From assembly GCF_040958095.1 (NCBI RefSeq), contig NC_091156.1:18866202-18930201 (forward strand): 64,000 nucleotides of DNA, given 5' to 3'. A model generated the notes under the pieces. That model did no database searches. It was not told the origin of the DNA and saw only the letters and a list, made by a program, of their open reading frames with translations. This DNA comes from Procambarus clarkii (Eukaryota; Arthropoda; Malacostraca; Decapoda; Cambaridae). Each line of letters begins with the position of its first letter. Position 1 is the stretch's first letter. Below are positions 12,401 to 27,400 of this stretch, piece by piece. Both the position numbers and the translations under genes were made by a program.

Positions 12401-15400
12401 CCCCCCCCCTGAGTATTTTATACGTTCCTATCATATCCCCCCTCTCCCTTCTTTTTTCTAGTGTCGTAAGGCACAGTTCCTTCAGGCGCTCCTCATACCC
12501 CATCCCTCGTAACTCTGGGAAGAGTCTCTTTGCAAACTTCTTAACCTTTTCCAGTTTCCTTATATGCTTCTTCAGATAGGGAGTCCATGATGAGTTGGCA
12601 TACTCTAAGACTGGCCTCACGTAGGCAGTGTAAAGCGCCCTAAGTATGCCTCCTTACTTAGGTTTCTGAATGATGTTCTAACTTTTACCAGTGTAGGGTA
12701 CGCTGCTGTCATTATCTTATTTATATGTGCCTAAGGAGATAGGTTAGGTGTTACGTCCAATCCTAGGTCTCTTTCTCGCGTCGTCACAGGTAGGCAGTTC
12801 CCTTTCATCGTGTTCTGTTCCTTTGGTCTCCTATCACCTAGTCCCATTTCCATAACTTTACATTTGCTCGTGTTGAACTCCAGCAGCTATTTATCTGACC
12901 ATCTCTGCAACCTGTTCAGGTCCTCTTGGAGGATCCTGCAATCCTCATCTGTCACAACTCTTCTAATCAACTTTGCATCATCCGCAAACATCGACATATA
13001 GGACTACTCTTGTAAACATGTTGTTAACATATATTAGAAATAGAATTGATCCCAGCACCGATCCTTGAGGTACTCCACTCGTTACTGTTCGCCAGTCCAA
13101 CTTCTCGCCCTTTACCGTAACTCTTTGGCTCCTTGTTAGGTAGCTGCTTATCCATGCTAGGGCCTTTCCTCCCACCCCATCCTGCCTCTCGAGTTTGAAC
13201 AGCAGTCTCATGTGCGGTAATTTATCAAAGGCTTTTTGGCAGTCCAGAAATGTAGTCTGCCCAACCTTCTCTGTCCTGTCTTATCCTCGTCATTTTATCA
13301 TAGAATTCCAAATGGTTTGTTAGGCACGATTTCTCTTTCCAGAACCCATGTTGATGTTTGTTCACAAACCCAACGTTCTCCAGGTGTGCAACCAGTCATA
13401 GCCAAATTATTCTTTTAAGTATTTTACAAGGGATGCTTGTCAGTGATACAGGTCTATAGTTAAGTGCCTCCTCCCTATCGTCTTTCTTGAAAATCGGTAC
13501 AACATTTGCCCTCTTCCAGCAATTGGGCAATTCTCCAGACATTAGTGATTAATTAAAGATCCTTGCCAGAGGCACGCCGAGGGCCTGCGCTGCCTCTTTT
13601 TGTATCCACGGTGATACTTTGTCTGGTCCAACCGCTTTAGTTGCATCCAGTGTTAACTGTTTCATTACCTTCTCTGCTGTCACCTCTATATCTGTTAGTC
13701 TTTCATCTAGGGTAATCTCTTCTAACAATGGGAGCTGCTCAGGCTCGGTTGTGAACACTTCATGGAAACTGGCATTCAGTGCCTCGCAGATTTCCTTGTC
13801 ACTTTCAGTATATGCCCCCTCTGTTTTCCTTAGTCTTGTCACATGGTCGTTCACCGACATTTTTCTTCTTATATGGCTGTGTAGTAAATTAGATTGCTTT
13901 TTCGCTTTGATCGCAATATCGTTCTCATAGTTCCTTTCCGATGTTCGTCTTATGTCAATGTAATCATTCCTAGCTCTGTTGTATCTGATCCTGTTTTCCT
14001 CTGTCCTTTGTCTTCTGTACTTCCTCCACTCCCGCCTGCTGGCCATTTTTGCTTCCTGATACTGTCTATTAAACCATGGGTTATTATATTTCCTCTTACT
14101 TTTTCCCTTTACTGTTGATATAAATCTCTCTTCGGCCTCCTGGTATTTCCGTATGACTAGGTCCATCATATCTTGGACTGTTTTTCTTCTAATTTCTTCC
14201 AACCACGGCACTTCTCCCAGATAGTCCCTTATCATCCTGTAGTCAACTCTCCTTTCCCAGACCTCTTGTTCCATGGTCACAAGTTTGAGTTCCATCATAT
14301 AGTCAAAGACTAGGACACAATGGTCGTTGGCCCCTAGAGGTATTTCATGTTCCAAATTCTCGATGCCTTCTACGTTCTGGGTGAAAATCAGGTCTAATAG
14401 GCTCGGTGCATCTCCTCCTCTTTCCCTTGTGTCTTCCTTCACATGTTGTGTTAGGAAATTCCTGTCTGTAACATCTACTAACTTTGCTCCCCAAGTTTCG
14501 TCACCGGGGTTCCTTGAATCCCAATTTCTCTCTCCAAGATTTAGATCCCCCATGACCAGCAGCTTTGCTCTCATTCTGTGAGCTAATGTTGCTGCCTTCT
14601 GCAGTTCATCTATGCATGCCTTGTTGTTGTCGTCATCATACTCCTGCCTGAATCTTCTACTGTTTGGTGGGGGATTGTAGATTACCAAGATCACAATCTT
14701 CCTCCCATCTGCTGTCAGAGTTCCATGTGTGGCGCTTGTGCTCTCATTGGTAACCCGATTTCCCAGGTCTTCAAACTTCAATTTCTGCCTTATCAGAAGT
14801 GCCACTACCCCTCCCTGTCTATGTGTCCTCTCTTTTCTTTCACCTGGTACCCCTCTAGAAAGATTGCATCGGAGATCATGTCGGAGATCATATTTTAGTT
14901 TCCACTATTGCAAACTATGTCAGGATCTGCCTCATTAACCCTTTCTTTTATCTCTTCTGCTTTATTAGTTACCCCATCAGCATTGGTGTACCAAACCTTG
15001 AGATTCTTCATGGAAAATCTGGTACCAGAGTTTGCCCTTTCTCTGGGGGGTGTCTGGGGGGTTCTGGGGAGTGTCTGGAGGGGAATCCGGGGGGTGTCTG
15101 GGGGGTTCTGGGGAGTGTCTGGGGGGGAGATCCGGGGGGGTGTCTGGGGGGTGAATGGGGTCTGGTGGGGTGCTTGAGGGCGAATGGGGGCTGGGCATCG
15201 AGGAGGGTACGTTGGAAGGTCTGGGGTAGGGCCTGGGTAGGTAGGTCTGGAGTAGGAAGGTCATACTGTGTCTGAAGATTAGGGAGGATCTGAGAGGCAT
15301 AGGGGGATTGAGAGGTAGCGTGAAGTTGAGAGTCAGATAGAGGTTGAGAGGTTAGGGGGGGGGGAGAAAAATACAGGGGTGGGGGAAAGAGGGGCAGATG

Positions 15401-18400
15401 GAACATGGATAGTGAGAGTGGGAGAAAGGTTGCATTAGTAAGGGGGAACTCAGGGGTAGGTGTGGGCATTGGGGCAGAGGGGGAAGGGGAAGAGGAAAAT
15501 GGAGAAAGAGGTGGGGGGAGGGGGGGGGGTCCATGTGACCCCCCCCCTTACGAGGGTAGGGGGTCATATGGAGAGAGAGTGGCTGAGGAGGGGTGAGGGC
15601 TCGGCAGGTTTTGGGGGTTGAGGGGATGAGGGCTGGGCAGGTTTTGGGGGTTGAGGGGATGAGGGGGTCCTTGGAATGTGGGATAAAGCAGATGGATTTG
15701 AATGCAATGGGGTCAGAGGGGTCAGGGGAGGTGTTGGGGAGGTAAGCAGGGGCAGGGAGGGCTGATTTGGGGAGGGTGTGACCTAGGAAGCAGGTGTGAG
15801 CTCGTTAGCACGGGGGGGGGGGGGGTAACTACGCCTGAATGGGAAGAGGTGTGTCGTGGAGGTCTGCTCGCCCTGTGGGCTATCTGTTCATATTTTGTCA
15901 GGTATCTGTCAATAAACATGTTGTAATAGTTTTCGTTACCTCTAAGTAAGTGTTTGTGTTACAGTATATAATCCACTGCCTCTTCGTTAGTGAACTCTTC
16001 CAGGACAGGTCGTTTCTTGTTACAGTTGTAAGCCCCAATACGGCGGTAGATTCCCACTTCATTTCCTGCCATCTGGGCTCTGATATCTCTCAAGATCCCC
16101 TGTAACTCAAAATCTTCAATATCCATCCTTTCCTGCCTCGATGGAGCCTTGACTTCAAGTAATCCATGAATTATGATTGACCTCCTCCTCAGTGAAGGGT
16201 CATGCAGGTCGCCCCACCCCTTCCACACTCGCTATTCTATCCCCCACTACTCCCCCCTTCCTTTATCATGCTTCCCTTATTCCTGCCAAATTCAGTTGTA
16301 AGCATAGTTATTTCACTTTCCCATGCTATACTAACATTGTATAGCAATATAGTATATAACATTGTTATATACCAACAACATTCCCGATATACTAACATTG
16401 CACATCATAAAAATCTTTGAGAGAGTGTTAAGAAGTAAGATCACAAAATACATGGAATCTCAGCATCTCCATAACCCCGGACAACATGGTTTCAGAACAT
16501 GGCGCTCTTGCCTGTCACAGTTGCTGGACCACTATGACATGGCATTAGATGCCATGGAAGACAAACAAAACGCTGATGTAATTTACACAGATTTCGCCAA
16601 AGCCGTTGACAATCGTGATCATGGTGTTATTGCACATAAAATGCGTAACAGAACCCAATGTGTAATAGTCAATAAAATAAAATTCGGTCCATCAACCGTG
16701 AAGGGCTCAGTCCCCCAGGGTACTGTGCTTGCTCCAGTACTTTTTCTCATTCTCATATCAGACAGACAAGGACACAGTCTAAAGTACTGTATTATCCTTT
16801 GCAGATGACACTAGGATTTTCATGAGAGTAGACGACATAGGGGACACGGCAAACCTCCAATCAGACGGAAACCAGGTCTTTCTATGGACTACAGAAAATA
16901 ATATGGTGTTTAACGAAGATAAGTTCCAGCTCATGCGGTACGGAAAAAAATGAAAATATAAAAACGGAAACCACGTACAAAACTCAGTCAAATCATAACA
17001 TAGAACGAAATGGCAATGTAAAGGATCTGGGTGTACTCATGTCGGAAGACCTTACCTTTAAAGAACACAATAAAGTAGCCGTCACAACTGCAAGAAAAAT
17101 GACAGGTTGGATAACAAGAATCTTTCACACTAGAGATGCTATATCGATGGTGATACTTTTCAAGTCGCTAGTGCTCTCTAGAGTGGAGTACTGCTGCACA
17201 TTGACAGTTCCTTTCAAAGCTGGAGAAATTGCTGACCTGGAGAGCGTGCAGAGATCCTTTACTGCTAGAATTCACTCAGTAAAACATCTAAACTACTGGG
17301 ACCCACTAAAGAGCCTAAATCTGTATTCTCTTGAGCGCAGGCGGGAGAGATACATAATAATTTATACGTGGAAAATATTAGAGGGGCTGGTCCCAAACCT
17401 GCACACAGAAATAACACCACATGAGACCAGAAGGCATTACAGGATATGCAGAACACCCCCGTTGCAAAGCAGAGGCGCAACAGGTACTCTTAGAGAGAAC
17501 TCTATCAACATCAGAGGCCCGAGACTGTTCAACACGCTTCCACTACACATAAGGGGCATAACTGGCCGACCCTCACAGTGTTCAAGAGAGAACTGGATAA
17601 ACACCTCCAAAAGATACCTGATCAACTAGGCTGTGATTCATACATCAGGCTCCGAGCAACCGCGTCAAACAGCCTGTTTGACCAGTCCAGCAACCAGGAG
17701 GCCTAGTCGACAACCGAGCCGCGGGGACGCTAAGCCCCGAAAACACTTCAAGGTAACTTCAAGGTAAGGTGCCTTACCTATAAGGTCTGGTCCAAGAGCA
17801 TCGGCTGCTCCGGAGATGGTGAAGCCAAAGGTGCCACCAACATTGTTTGGTTCCCAGGTGATGCCACAGTAGTTGTCGGCTCGCTTGATGCAGATCCCGT
17901 AGTCCTGGTTGGACAGCTGCCTGTCTGTGGAACACCAACCAGCCTTAGTAAACGGCAGGTGGAAGCTACAGAACAGAAGATGTGGCTGTGTGGAGACATA
18001 AATAAGGTCCATGGCTCTAAAGGAGTGAAAAAGGTGACTTATTAAGAAGCGCAAATTAGTCCCATTAAAAAGTTGAGGTGCAAAAGCTACGTTAAGAGAA
18101 GATTCTATCAACATTAAGGGGCCAAGACATTTCAACACTGTCCCTCTATACATAAGGGGCTGTTACAGCATTAGCTTGACGTGTATAAATTGGTTAGTTG
18201 CAGCGGTATTCTGGGAGCGGCAGGACGAGTGGCTGCATCTCTGCTAAGTTCTATATACTTCGTTTTATGCGTGAATCTGTTGTCCCTATGTAATAATAGT
18301 GCCTGCCAGTGACATTTACAGGAATGTTTATATTCCATAAGTGTTATTTGAAGACAAGTTGTCTTCAGAATTATTTGGCAATTATTTTGACAGTAAATTT

Positions 18401-21400
18401 TCACATTGTAAACCCGTCTGTCCTTTTCATGAACCGAGGACATAAGTACTTAAGTAATGTCAATATTACAAGTGATTGAATTAATTTTGTTACTTTTACC
18501 ATTCTTATTGTGGACTTTTAATTCCGAACAACAGTCGTCCACTCCTAGACCAAACAGTGTGATAATGGTGACCCATACTACTAGAGCTCAGGGATTGGCA
18601 TGTTGAGAACAGATTTTCATGAGTTGTCAACGACTTCGGTCTCCAATTGGCAGAGAAGCAGCACCTTAACAGACTCCACTTGTAATAGAGGCACAACTAG
18701 CTGATGTCTGGTTGTACGAGACATTAATATAGTGAGGTTTGGAGTGCATGTTGCAGTGCAAGTACTGGTACTTACTGCTCTGGCCAGTAGCGGTGTTGGT
18801 GTTGAGGAAGTTGAAGCTGCTGACTGTGCCAGCGGTGGTCGTGTAGTACTGCAGGCAGCCCACGGGCGCTGTAGGGGCAGGCGGGAGAGTAGAGACCAGG
18901 AGTATGGTTAGTGTATCACGCCAGCTTATGGGACATTCTTATTAAGAGATGGCTTTTAGACGGTCGTTTAGCATATGTTGAACAGATTCATGGAACAGAT
19001 CTTTCATGGAGGGGAAACTTAAGCACTAAGACTGAGGTAAAGATATAAAATAAAGAGATCTCACCTCGGAACCTGGAGTCACAGGCGATCTGGGAGACTT
19101 TAATGTTCCAGGTCTTGAGGAGAGAGGCCTGCGCCGAGCGGTCTACCGTCAGCTTCACGGCTCCACCGTTGGGGTCCACATCGTAGTAAACTGTAACAGT
19201 GAGTGGTGATACAAGGGCACGTCGGCTGGCTTCTCAGTAAACTTGATCACACATATTAACCCGGTTGTGTATACTGGAAACATCAGCCGATGTGGAGGGA
19301 GGGAATTATCAGGGAAGAGCGCCACGCCATTACGACTATATAGCACTGGGAAGGGGTTAGGATAAGGATTTTGGATGGGACGGGGGAAAGGAATGGTGCC
19401 CAACCACTTGGACGGTCGGGAATTGAACGCCGACCTGCATGAAGCGAGACCGTCGCTCTACCGTCCAGCCCAAGTGGTTGGGCTACCCGATGGGGAGATT
19501 ATACAAACATACATCCAGTGTAACAGCCAAGTAAATTCCCTTGGCTGTTACACTGCCTTTCTCCTCTCCTTAATTTTCGTCTTCTACCTTCTCTCCTGTT
19601 CCTAGACTTCTCAGTTTACAACTCGTTCTGTGACTCTTGTCGGTACCAGGGGACCGGAGTTTCACAGAAAATTCTGTAAGACACTTAGAAAACTTTAATG
19701 GGGTTTAGGAAACAGCTACGTGGTCGCTCCAGGAAAAGAAACCCCGTTGATTAGAAATCCACCAGTCGAAGATAGCAGATTAAGGAAGATGTTTCCTAGT
19801 TTTTTAATCATAGTAATTTACCACTATTGCCAACTAGTGAATTTTAGAATAGGAGTATAAGTAAGTAAGTAATTATCAAAGGAAGGCACCAAGCCGGGAA
19901 GGCTATGTAGCACCATCAAATGTGCGGAACAATCAGAGGGCGCTAAATATCACCAAGGATGCCAATACGAGAATAGAAACGCACAAGGCGAACGATATCA
20001 AAGGTATCCGGTTCACCAAGAATTCTATCAAGGAACAAGTGACCGTAGGGGACGGTCGGAAAGCAAGACACATGCTCGTCCTGGAAGTCAGGACATTCAA
20101 CAAGGATACACACAACTGTAAGAGGGACAATGCAGTTAGGACAATAAGGAGCAGGGTGGCGCTCCATTAAGTGTCCGTGAGTTAAGCGTGTATGGCCAAT
20201 ACGCAACCTCGCCAGGGCTGTTTCCCACCGCCGGTTACGGTGGTAGGAGGAAGGCCACAGGGACACATTACTGTTAAGAGTACGCAGTTTGTTACCAGAA
20301 ACAGAAGACCAACAACCCTGCCAATGGGCAAGGATGGAGGAATGAATAACTGGGTAAAAGTCGGAATAAGGAATACCTTTATGGGAGATGGAACAAGTGT
20401 GGATGGCTTCCTTAGCGGCAGTGTCCACACGCTCATTTCAAGAGATACCAATATGGCTGGGAATCCAGCAAAATGCAGCTCTCTTATATCTACTGGAGAC
20501 AAAATAGCCAATGTTGAATCTTGACTACCACCGGATGGACTGGATCAAAGGACTCCAGAGCCATGAGGGCACTACGAGAGTCAACTACGATCACGAAGGA
20601 GGAGTGACAGTGAGAAAGCAGGAGACGAAGAGCATGAAGAATAGCATAAGGTTCTGCCGTGAAGATGCTAGTCTTCAGAGGCAGGCGACACCTGGGTGTG
20701 GTTAGAAAAAACAACGGCGTTTCAGAACTGTAGGAGGGGTAAAAGCTTAAGTGATGTGGGTCAGGGATTTACAATATTGAGGAATGGGGACCTTTCACGG
20801 AGGCAAGGACGGAACAGAGGAGAAATATTAGTAATACTAACCGAAAGACAATGTTTCAGACGAGACAAGCGGGCAGAAAGAGGGAGGTGGTGAATGGGAA
20901 CAGGAACAACAGGAGGGGTAAAAGTCAAAGCACGACACAGGCGAGAGTGAGGGTGTTTTAAGGACTGCGCAAGGTAGCGAAGACAGTAGCCATCTCGGCG
21001 GTCCTGTGGAGACAGGAAGCCAGTGTCAACGTACAAGCTGAGGGTAGGAGTCGAACGAAAGGCACCAGAGCTGAGGTGCAACCCAGTATGGGGCAAAGGG
21101 TCAAGAGTAGAAGGAGAAGCAGAAAAGTAAGCAGAGCAACCATAATCGAGTTTAGACAGTACGAGAGACGAATGCAAAGAGGAGCGTGCGCCTAGTGTGT
21201 CGAGTTGAATGCTGTAAGGGCCTTAGAGCATTTAACTCAGAGGTAAGAGATAGGGGGCGACCAAGACAAATGAGTGTCAAAGATTAACCCCAAAAGCTTA
21301 GCGGAATCTTTGTACACAAGGGGCTGACCATAAAGCAACAAAGAGGGACGAAGAACAACATGCTTCCGAGTAAAAGTCATAGCGCAAGTCTTAGTTGCAG

Positions 21401-24400
21401 AGAACTTAAAGCCATGATTGTTGGCCAAAGACGACACGGCATGAATTGCAAGTTGAAGCTGCCGTTGAAGGGGAGGCGAATCATCACCTCGACAGCAAAG
21501 AATAAGATCATCGACATAGTGAGCGGAGAAGATGCTAAAAAGAAGGGAGGAAAGTAGACCATTGAGGGCTGCCAGAAAAAGAGTAGTGCTCAGAAAACTT
21601 CTTGGAGTACACCTTCGAATTGCCGAAAAAGAGGCAGAGAGAGCGGTACCAAGCCTCACTCTAAAGGAACGACGAGAGAAGAAGTTTTGGAGAAAGAGAG
21701 GGAGATTACCACGAAGGCCAAAAGAATGAAGTTGGGACAGAATATGGTATCTCCAGCTGGTGTCATAAGCCTTTTCCAGGTCAAAAAGGACGGCAACAAC
21801 AGAGGTCTTCGCAGCAAAAGCAGTACGAATATAGACCTCCAAGTTCACCAGGACATCTGTTATGCTGCAGCACTTGTGAAAACCAAATTGAGAAGGGGAG
21901 AGGTGGTGATAGTGATCCAAGAACCACATCAGACGGACATTGACCATACACTCAAAGAGTTTGCAGACAACTCGTGAGGGCAATAGGGCGGAATTCCTTA
22001 GGGGGATGTCCCAAGAGACCCTAGTTTCTGAATAGGGAGTACAACAGTATCGAGCCAGTCCCAGGGACTGATGACTCCCAAACCTGGTTATACAGGCTCA
22101 GTAAATACCGAGACGCACATGGAGGGAGATGGCGAAGCATCTCAATGTCATCAGAGCCCGCTGCCATAGAACCGCAGAGGGCCAGGGCAGACTGAAATTC
22201 AAAGAAAGAGAGAGAAGGGATCGTTATAGGGAAGTCGGAGAGGAGTGCGGAAATCTAAGGGATGAGATTCAAGAACAGGCTTACGAAGAAGGAAAGATTG
22301 AGGAAGATGAGAACCAGAGCTAATAGTCGAAAAGTGGGAACCCAGTTCGGTCGCGACCTTCACTGGGTCCGCCACAAGAGTACCACGGAGGTGAAGGACC
22401 AGCAAGACATCAGGAACAAACTAACCCACAATCTTGCCGATCTTCTTCCTGATCTGTGGACGAGGAGTATCGGGCGTAATGGTGGAAACATAATATTTCC
22501 AACTCTCACGTTTAGCTGTACGGATGGTCTTACGGGCCGCCACACTTGCTTTCCGAAACAAAATAAAAGAATAAGTCGTCTGCCGGCGTCGGTGTTTCTT
22601 CCAGGCTGCACACTTACAGCAGACAGCCCGAGCACAGTCCGCATTCCACCAGGGAACGCACTTCCGCATGCCCTGGGAGGTAGAGTGAGGAATGGAATGG
22701 AGGGCAGCATTGAAGACTATGTCATGAAAAATGAGAAGGGCGCAAGGAAGAGGCAGAGTGGAGAGGTCGGAGAGGTTCACTGTCTCAAGTGAACAGCTTC
22801 TCAAACTAAAAGATTAACTTTCGTCAACCCTTAAAATCTTACGTTATCTTGCGGGTGCAAAATGGGGGAATCTTAATAGCAATATCTATGTTTTACAAAG
22901 GGTATTTTCCTAACTCAATGTGGGAGTTTATTATTCTACACATATTTCTAATGTCTCCCAGACGTTCACAGTCTCGTGGTCTAGGCGGTGTCCATCACTC
23001 TCACCACAGATTCTGCAACTCCGCTGCTCAACTGTTTCCATTCCGAATCTCCATGGATATTTGTATCCAAGACGGATTCTCGCTATTACTGATTCTCTCC
23101 CGCAGCCACCTCCTCTTCGTCCATAATGATTCGGATTACTAGCTGCAACCATGATGTATCATTGTACAGATTCACTAGTTTGTACTTCTGTTCTCCTTTC
23201 CTCGGTTACCTTGTCACGGTGATGTTGCCTGACAATACCTCTAATTTGTAGAAGATTCTTTGGTATGAAGTATTCAATATGGTCGCCTTTAGCAGCCTGC
23301 ACTTCTGCTCATTCATTTTCACAGATTCCAACATGGGAGGGAATCCACAGAAATTTGACAACTCTTCCCTGGTTGATTAGTACCCTCACAGCTATCTTGA
23401 TTTCCGCGACTATCGCAAGGTTTTCTGCATGATTATTACTTAGGCTCTGTAGTGCTGCTTTTGAATCAGTGCAGATCACTATTCATTGTCCATGATCTTT
23501 CCCCTCAGGGTCAGGACATAATTATTTACAGTAATTATAAATTAAAATACATCCGAGCGTGGTGGCACCTGTTAGAACCATTAGATCTTGCCCATAATTT
23601 CTCTCGTCATAACATCCTGACAGTTCCTGTACTGTACCTCAACCTTCCGTTCCTGTGGATACTGGCTGTGGTTTTCACTGAAGGGGTGACTGTGGCTTGT
23701 ATTTACAGTGTACATGTATACATTGGTGGTAAATTCTTAGTGTCAAAACGTTAGTAAGAACAGTGTTACAAAGAGTAGCAATATGGTGGCAGCGGTGGGA
23801 TGGAGGGGAGGAGAGAAGGTGTCACATGAACTGTTACCGTCAGCCATGGGGGGGTCGTAACCCAAACACTAAGGGGGAACCTCTACAAGGGGAGAGACCA
23901 GGATAAGGACCATGAGAGTTACTGAGGACAGAGAGGTTAAAAAGAAAGACCGGAGGCCAGGAGAGAGGCCAAGGAGGTATCCGACTATTGGCTTCTCAGA
24001 CCACAGGCGACGGGGAAAGGCCTCTTCATCCCACTGTAAACTGAAAAGTCTGGGAATAGGAGAGAAAGGAGGAAAAGGAGAAGAGAATTAAAGCAGGATA
24101 ACAGAGAACAAGGGAGAATAAATAGGAAAAATGTAGTTTTGGTACATTTAGACCAAGACCCCCATCCCCATTCTTACCAACACTGGATACAGTTTGTCGT
24201 AAACATCACAGGGACGTCCACGATGTCATGGTTATGGCCGAAACTAAAAATTTGTGGTTACATTTACTCACTTCACTGACAAATGTTTGTGCCACAGTTA
24301 ACTGGGATATCTTGTGTCAATATTGATTACGTTGTCATATATCATTGTGATTTATTCTCACTAGGCTGAAATCTGTTTGAGCAAAAGATGACTGAAACAT

Positions 24401-27400
24401 CGCAATGTTGACCACTGTCAATAGTGATCATTGGACATCTACTTACTGTGTTGACCACTGTTGTATCCGCAAATCATGGGAACACTGGACACTCCGCCGG
24501 TTACAGTCAGGAAGTCGTCAGTGCAGATACCATTGGAATCCGGCTGGGAGAGGTCGAGGGTTATAAAGTCGAACCTCATCTGGCAGATGTTGTTGTCAAG
24601 GTGGTTGATGGTGAGCGTACAGGCGCCCAGCTCCAGGCTGTTGGCGTCGGGGTTAACGAAGTACGTGTTGTTGACGCTTGTGGCTTCGTTACACGTCTTC
24701 GTTACTGGCCAAGGTGAGACGAGAGAACATTACCTTCCATTCATAAGATACGAGAGAGATAGAATTATATATTCCAGACTAAAGGCTTGGCCTCTGAAGC
24801 TCAGAAGAAATGGCAACTGATGCGAGGGTTGTCATATCTAACTGGAGAAAGTAATGACAAGTTATATTTCCAGCTGAGAAGACACAGGCAATGATTACAA
24901 GATATTATGATAATGCAACTGTGACAAGCAGACAGATGGGAGGCTATAGCCTAGTGCACAGTGAAGTTAACATCTTGTACGTGAAGACTGACTCCTCAGT
25001 GACCGTGAGGAGACGTGTTGAACCTTGCAAGCAAAGTAACCAAGAAACGTACATCCTTAAGGGGCATCTCGTACTTTCTCGACAACACTGGCTTGCAAAA
25101 TCTCACATCAAGCACTATTTTGCTCCTAATATAAGCATGCACCTCTCCTGTATAGCACGCCTCCCCCCCCCCCTCCTTAATGCCATGATTTATCCAAATT
25201 CTGAACAAAGAGAACTGTTGGAGAAGACTTTAGTCTTGACCCGTGCTAGGTGAACTAATCCATTCATCAAGCCTTCAACACCGGAGCCAGGTCGGCGGTC
25301 ATAAAGTTAAGTATAAGGCCAATATTCGGAAGGTTCCCCACTTGACCCAACTTCGTGGACTACCAGAAGGTGGACATCACAACACAAGGAGCTCAGCCAT
25401 CAAGTGTCTTATGCTAAATGTACCATTCTCAAGATCATCGCTCCATCAGTGACTAATTATTCTTAGGTTAACTCGCATAGAGAACATGTTCTCTCAACAT
25501 TTAGATACACTTAAAATCAAGTCTGATCAGTGAGATCCACTAACATTGTTGTTGATTTAGGGGGCGACGACGAGACCATTAACACTACCTCCACTACGTC
25601 AGGGTTAACCCCCCCTCCCTCCCCCTCCCCTCTTTGCGATCTCTGGTACACTAGCAATAATTACTAGTAACACTGGACAATAATACCACGAGACAAACAT
25701 GGGACAATAATACCATGAGACAAACATGGGACAATAATACCACGAGACAAACATGGGACAATAATACCACGAGACAAACATGGGACAATAATACCACGAG
25801 ACAAACATGGGACAATAATACCACGAGACACAAACATGGGACAATAATACCATGAGACACAAACATGGGACAATAATACCACGAGACAAACATGGGACAA
25901 TAATACCACGAGACAAACATGGGACAATAATACCACGAGACAAACATGGGACAATAATACCACGAGACAAACATGGGACAATAATACCACGAGACAAACA
26001 TGGGACAATAATACCACGAGACAAACATGGGACAATAATACCACGAGACAAACATGGGACAATAATACCACGAGACAAACATGGGACAATAATACCACGA
26101 GACAAACATGGGACAATAATACCACGAGACAAACATGGGACAATAATACCACGAGACAAACATGGGACAATAATACCACGAGACAAACATGGGACAATAA
26201 TACCACGAGACAAACATGGGACAATAATACCACGAGACAAACATGGGACAATAATACCACGAGACAAACATGGGACAATAATACCACGAGACAAACATGG
26301 GACAATAATACCACGAGACAAACATGGGACAATAATACCACGAGACAAACATGGGACAATAATACCACGAGACAAACATGGGACAATACAAAACTGGGGC
26401 ACTTACAGCATAAAAAACTACCAACATGGGGAAAACTACCAAGAATAGTTTACTGTACTCCCCAGTAGTGCTTGCGGGGGTTGAGCTTCGGCTTTTTGGT
26501 CCCGCCTCTCAACCGTATTCTTAGCTGGGTATCTGATTGATGGTAGTTGATTACCGTGAGAAATCGAAAATGTAATTTATTTAACGCATATGAGCTAAAA
26601 ACGACGTTTTTTTGTTTTTTTTTTTTTGGTAAGAGGAGTTTGGAGCCGTCCCCGTGTCGTAAGAGAGCAGTGAGTCAGCGCTGTGACGCCCAGCGTGACC
26701 ACGCTCTCACAGGGACCTCCCGCCCCCGTGGTCAGGGAGCCTCCCGCCCCCGTGGTCAGGGACCCTCCCGCCCCCGTGGTCAGGGACCCTCCCGCCCCCG
26801 TGGTCAGGGACCCTCCCGCCCCCGTGGTCAGGGACCCTCCCGCCCCCGTGGTCAGGGACCCTCCCGCCCCCGTGGTCAGGGGGCCTCCCGCCCCCGTGGT
26901 CAGGGGGCCTCCCGCCCCCGTGGTCAGGGGGCCTCCCGCCCCCGTGGTCAGGGGGCCTCCCGCCCCCGTGGTCAGGGGGCCTCCCGCCCCCGTGGTCAGG
27001 GGGCCTCCCGCCCCCGTGGTCAGGGGGCCTCCCGCCCCCGTGGTCAGGGGGCCTCCCGCCCCCGTGGTCAGGGGGCCTCCCGCCCCCGTGGTCAGGGGGC
27101 CTCCCGCCCCCGTGGTCAGGGGGCCTCCCGCCCCCGTGGTCAGGGGGCCTCCCGCCCCCGTGGTCAGGGGGCCTCCCGCCCCCGTGGTCAGGGAGCCTCC
27201 CGCCCCCGTGGTCAGGGAGCCTCCCGCCCCCGTGGTCAGGGAGCCTCCCGCCCCCGTGGTCAGGGAGCCTCCCGCCCCCGTGGTCAGGGAGCCTCCCGCC
27301 CCCGTGGTCAGGGAGCCTCCCGCCCCCGTGGTCAGGGAGCCTCCCGCCCCCGTGGTCAGGGAGCCTCCCGCCCCCGTGGTCAGGGAGCCTCCCGCCCCCG

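Noticed and set aside
24424-24820. Plus-strand frames of 97 and 119 codons (and 62553-62864)
   Set aside because: Antisense to the CUB1 exons of CUB-A and CUB-B, which have splice sites, paralogue agreement and domain motifs.
25605-26448. Four reading frames of 198-265 codons
   Set aside because: 27-bp minisatellite read in all frames.
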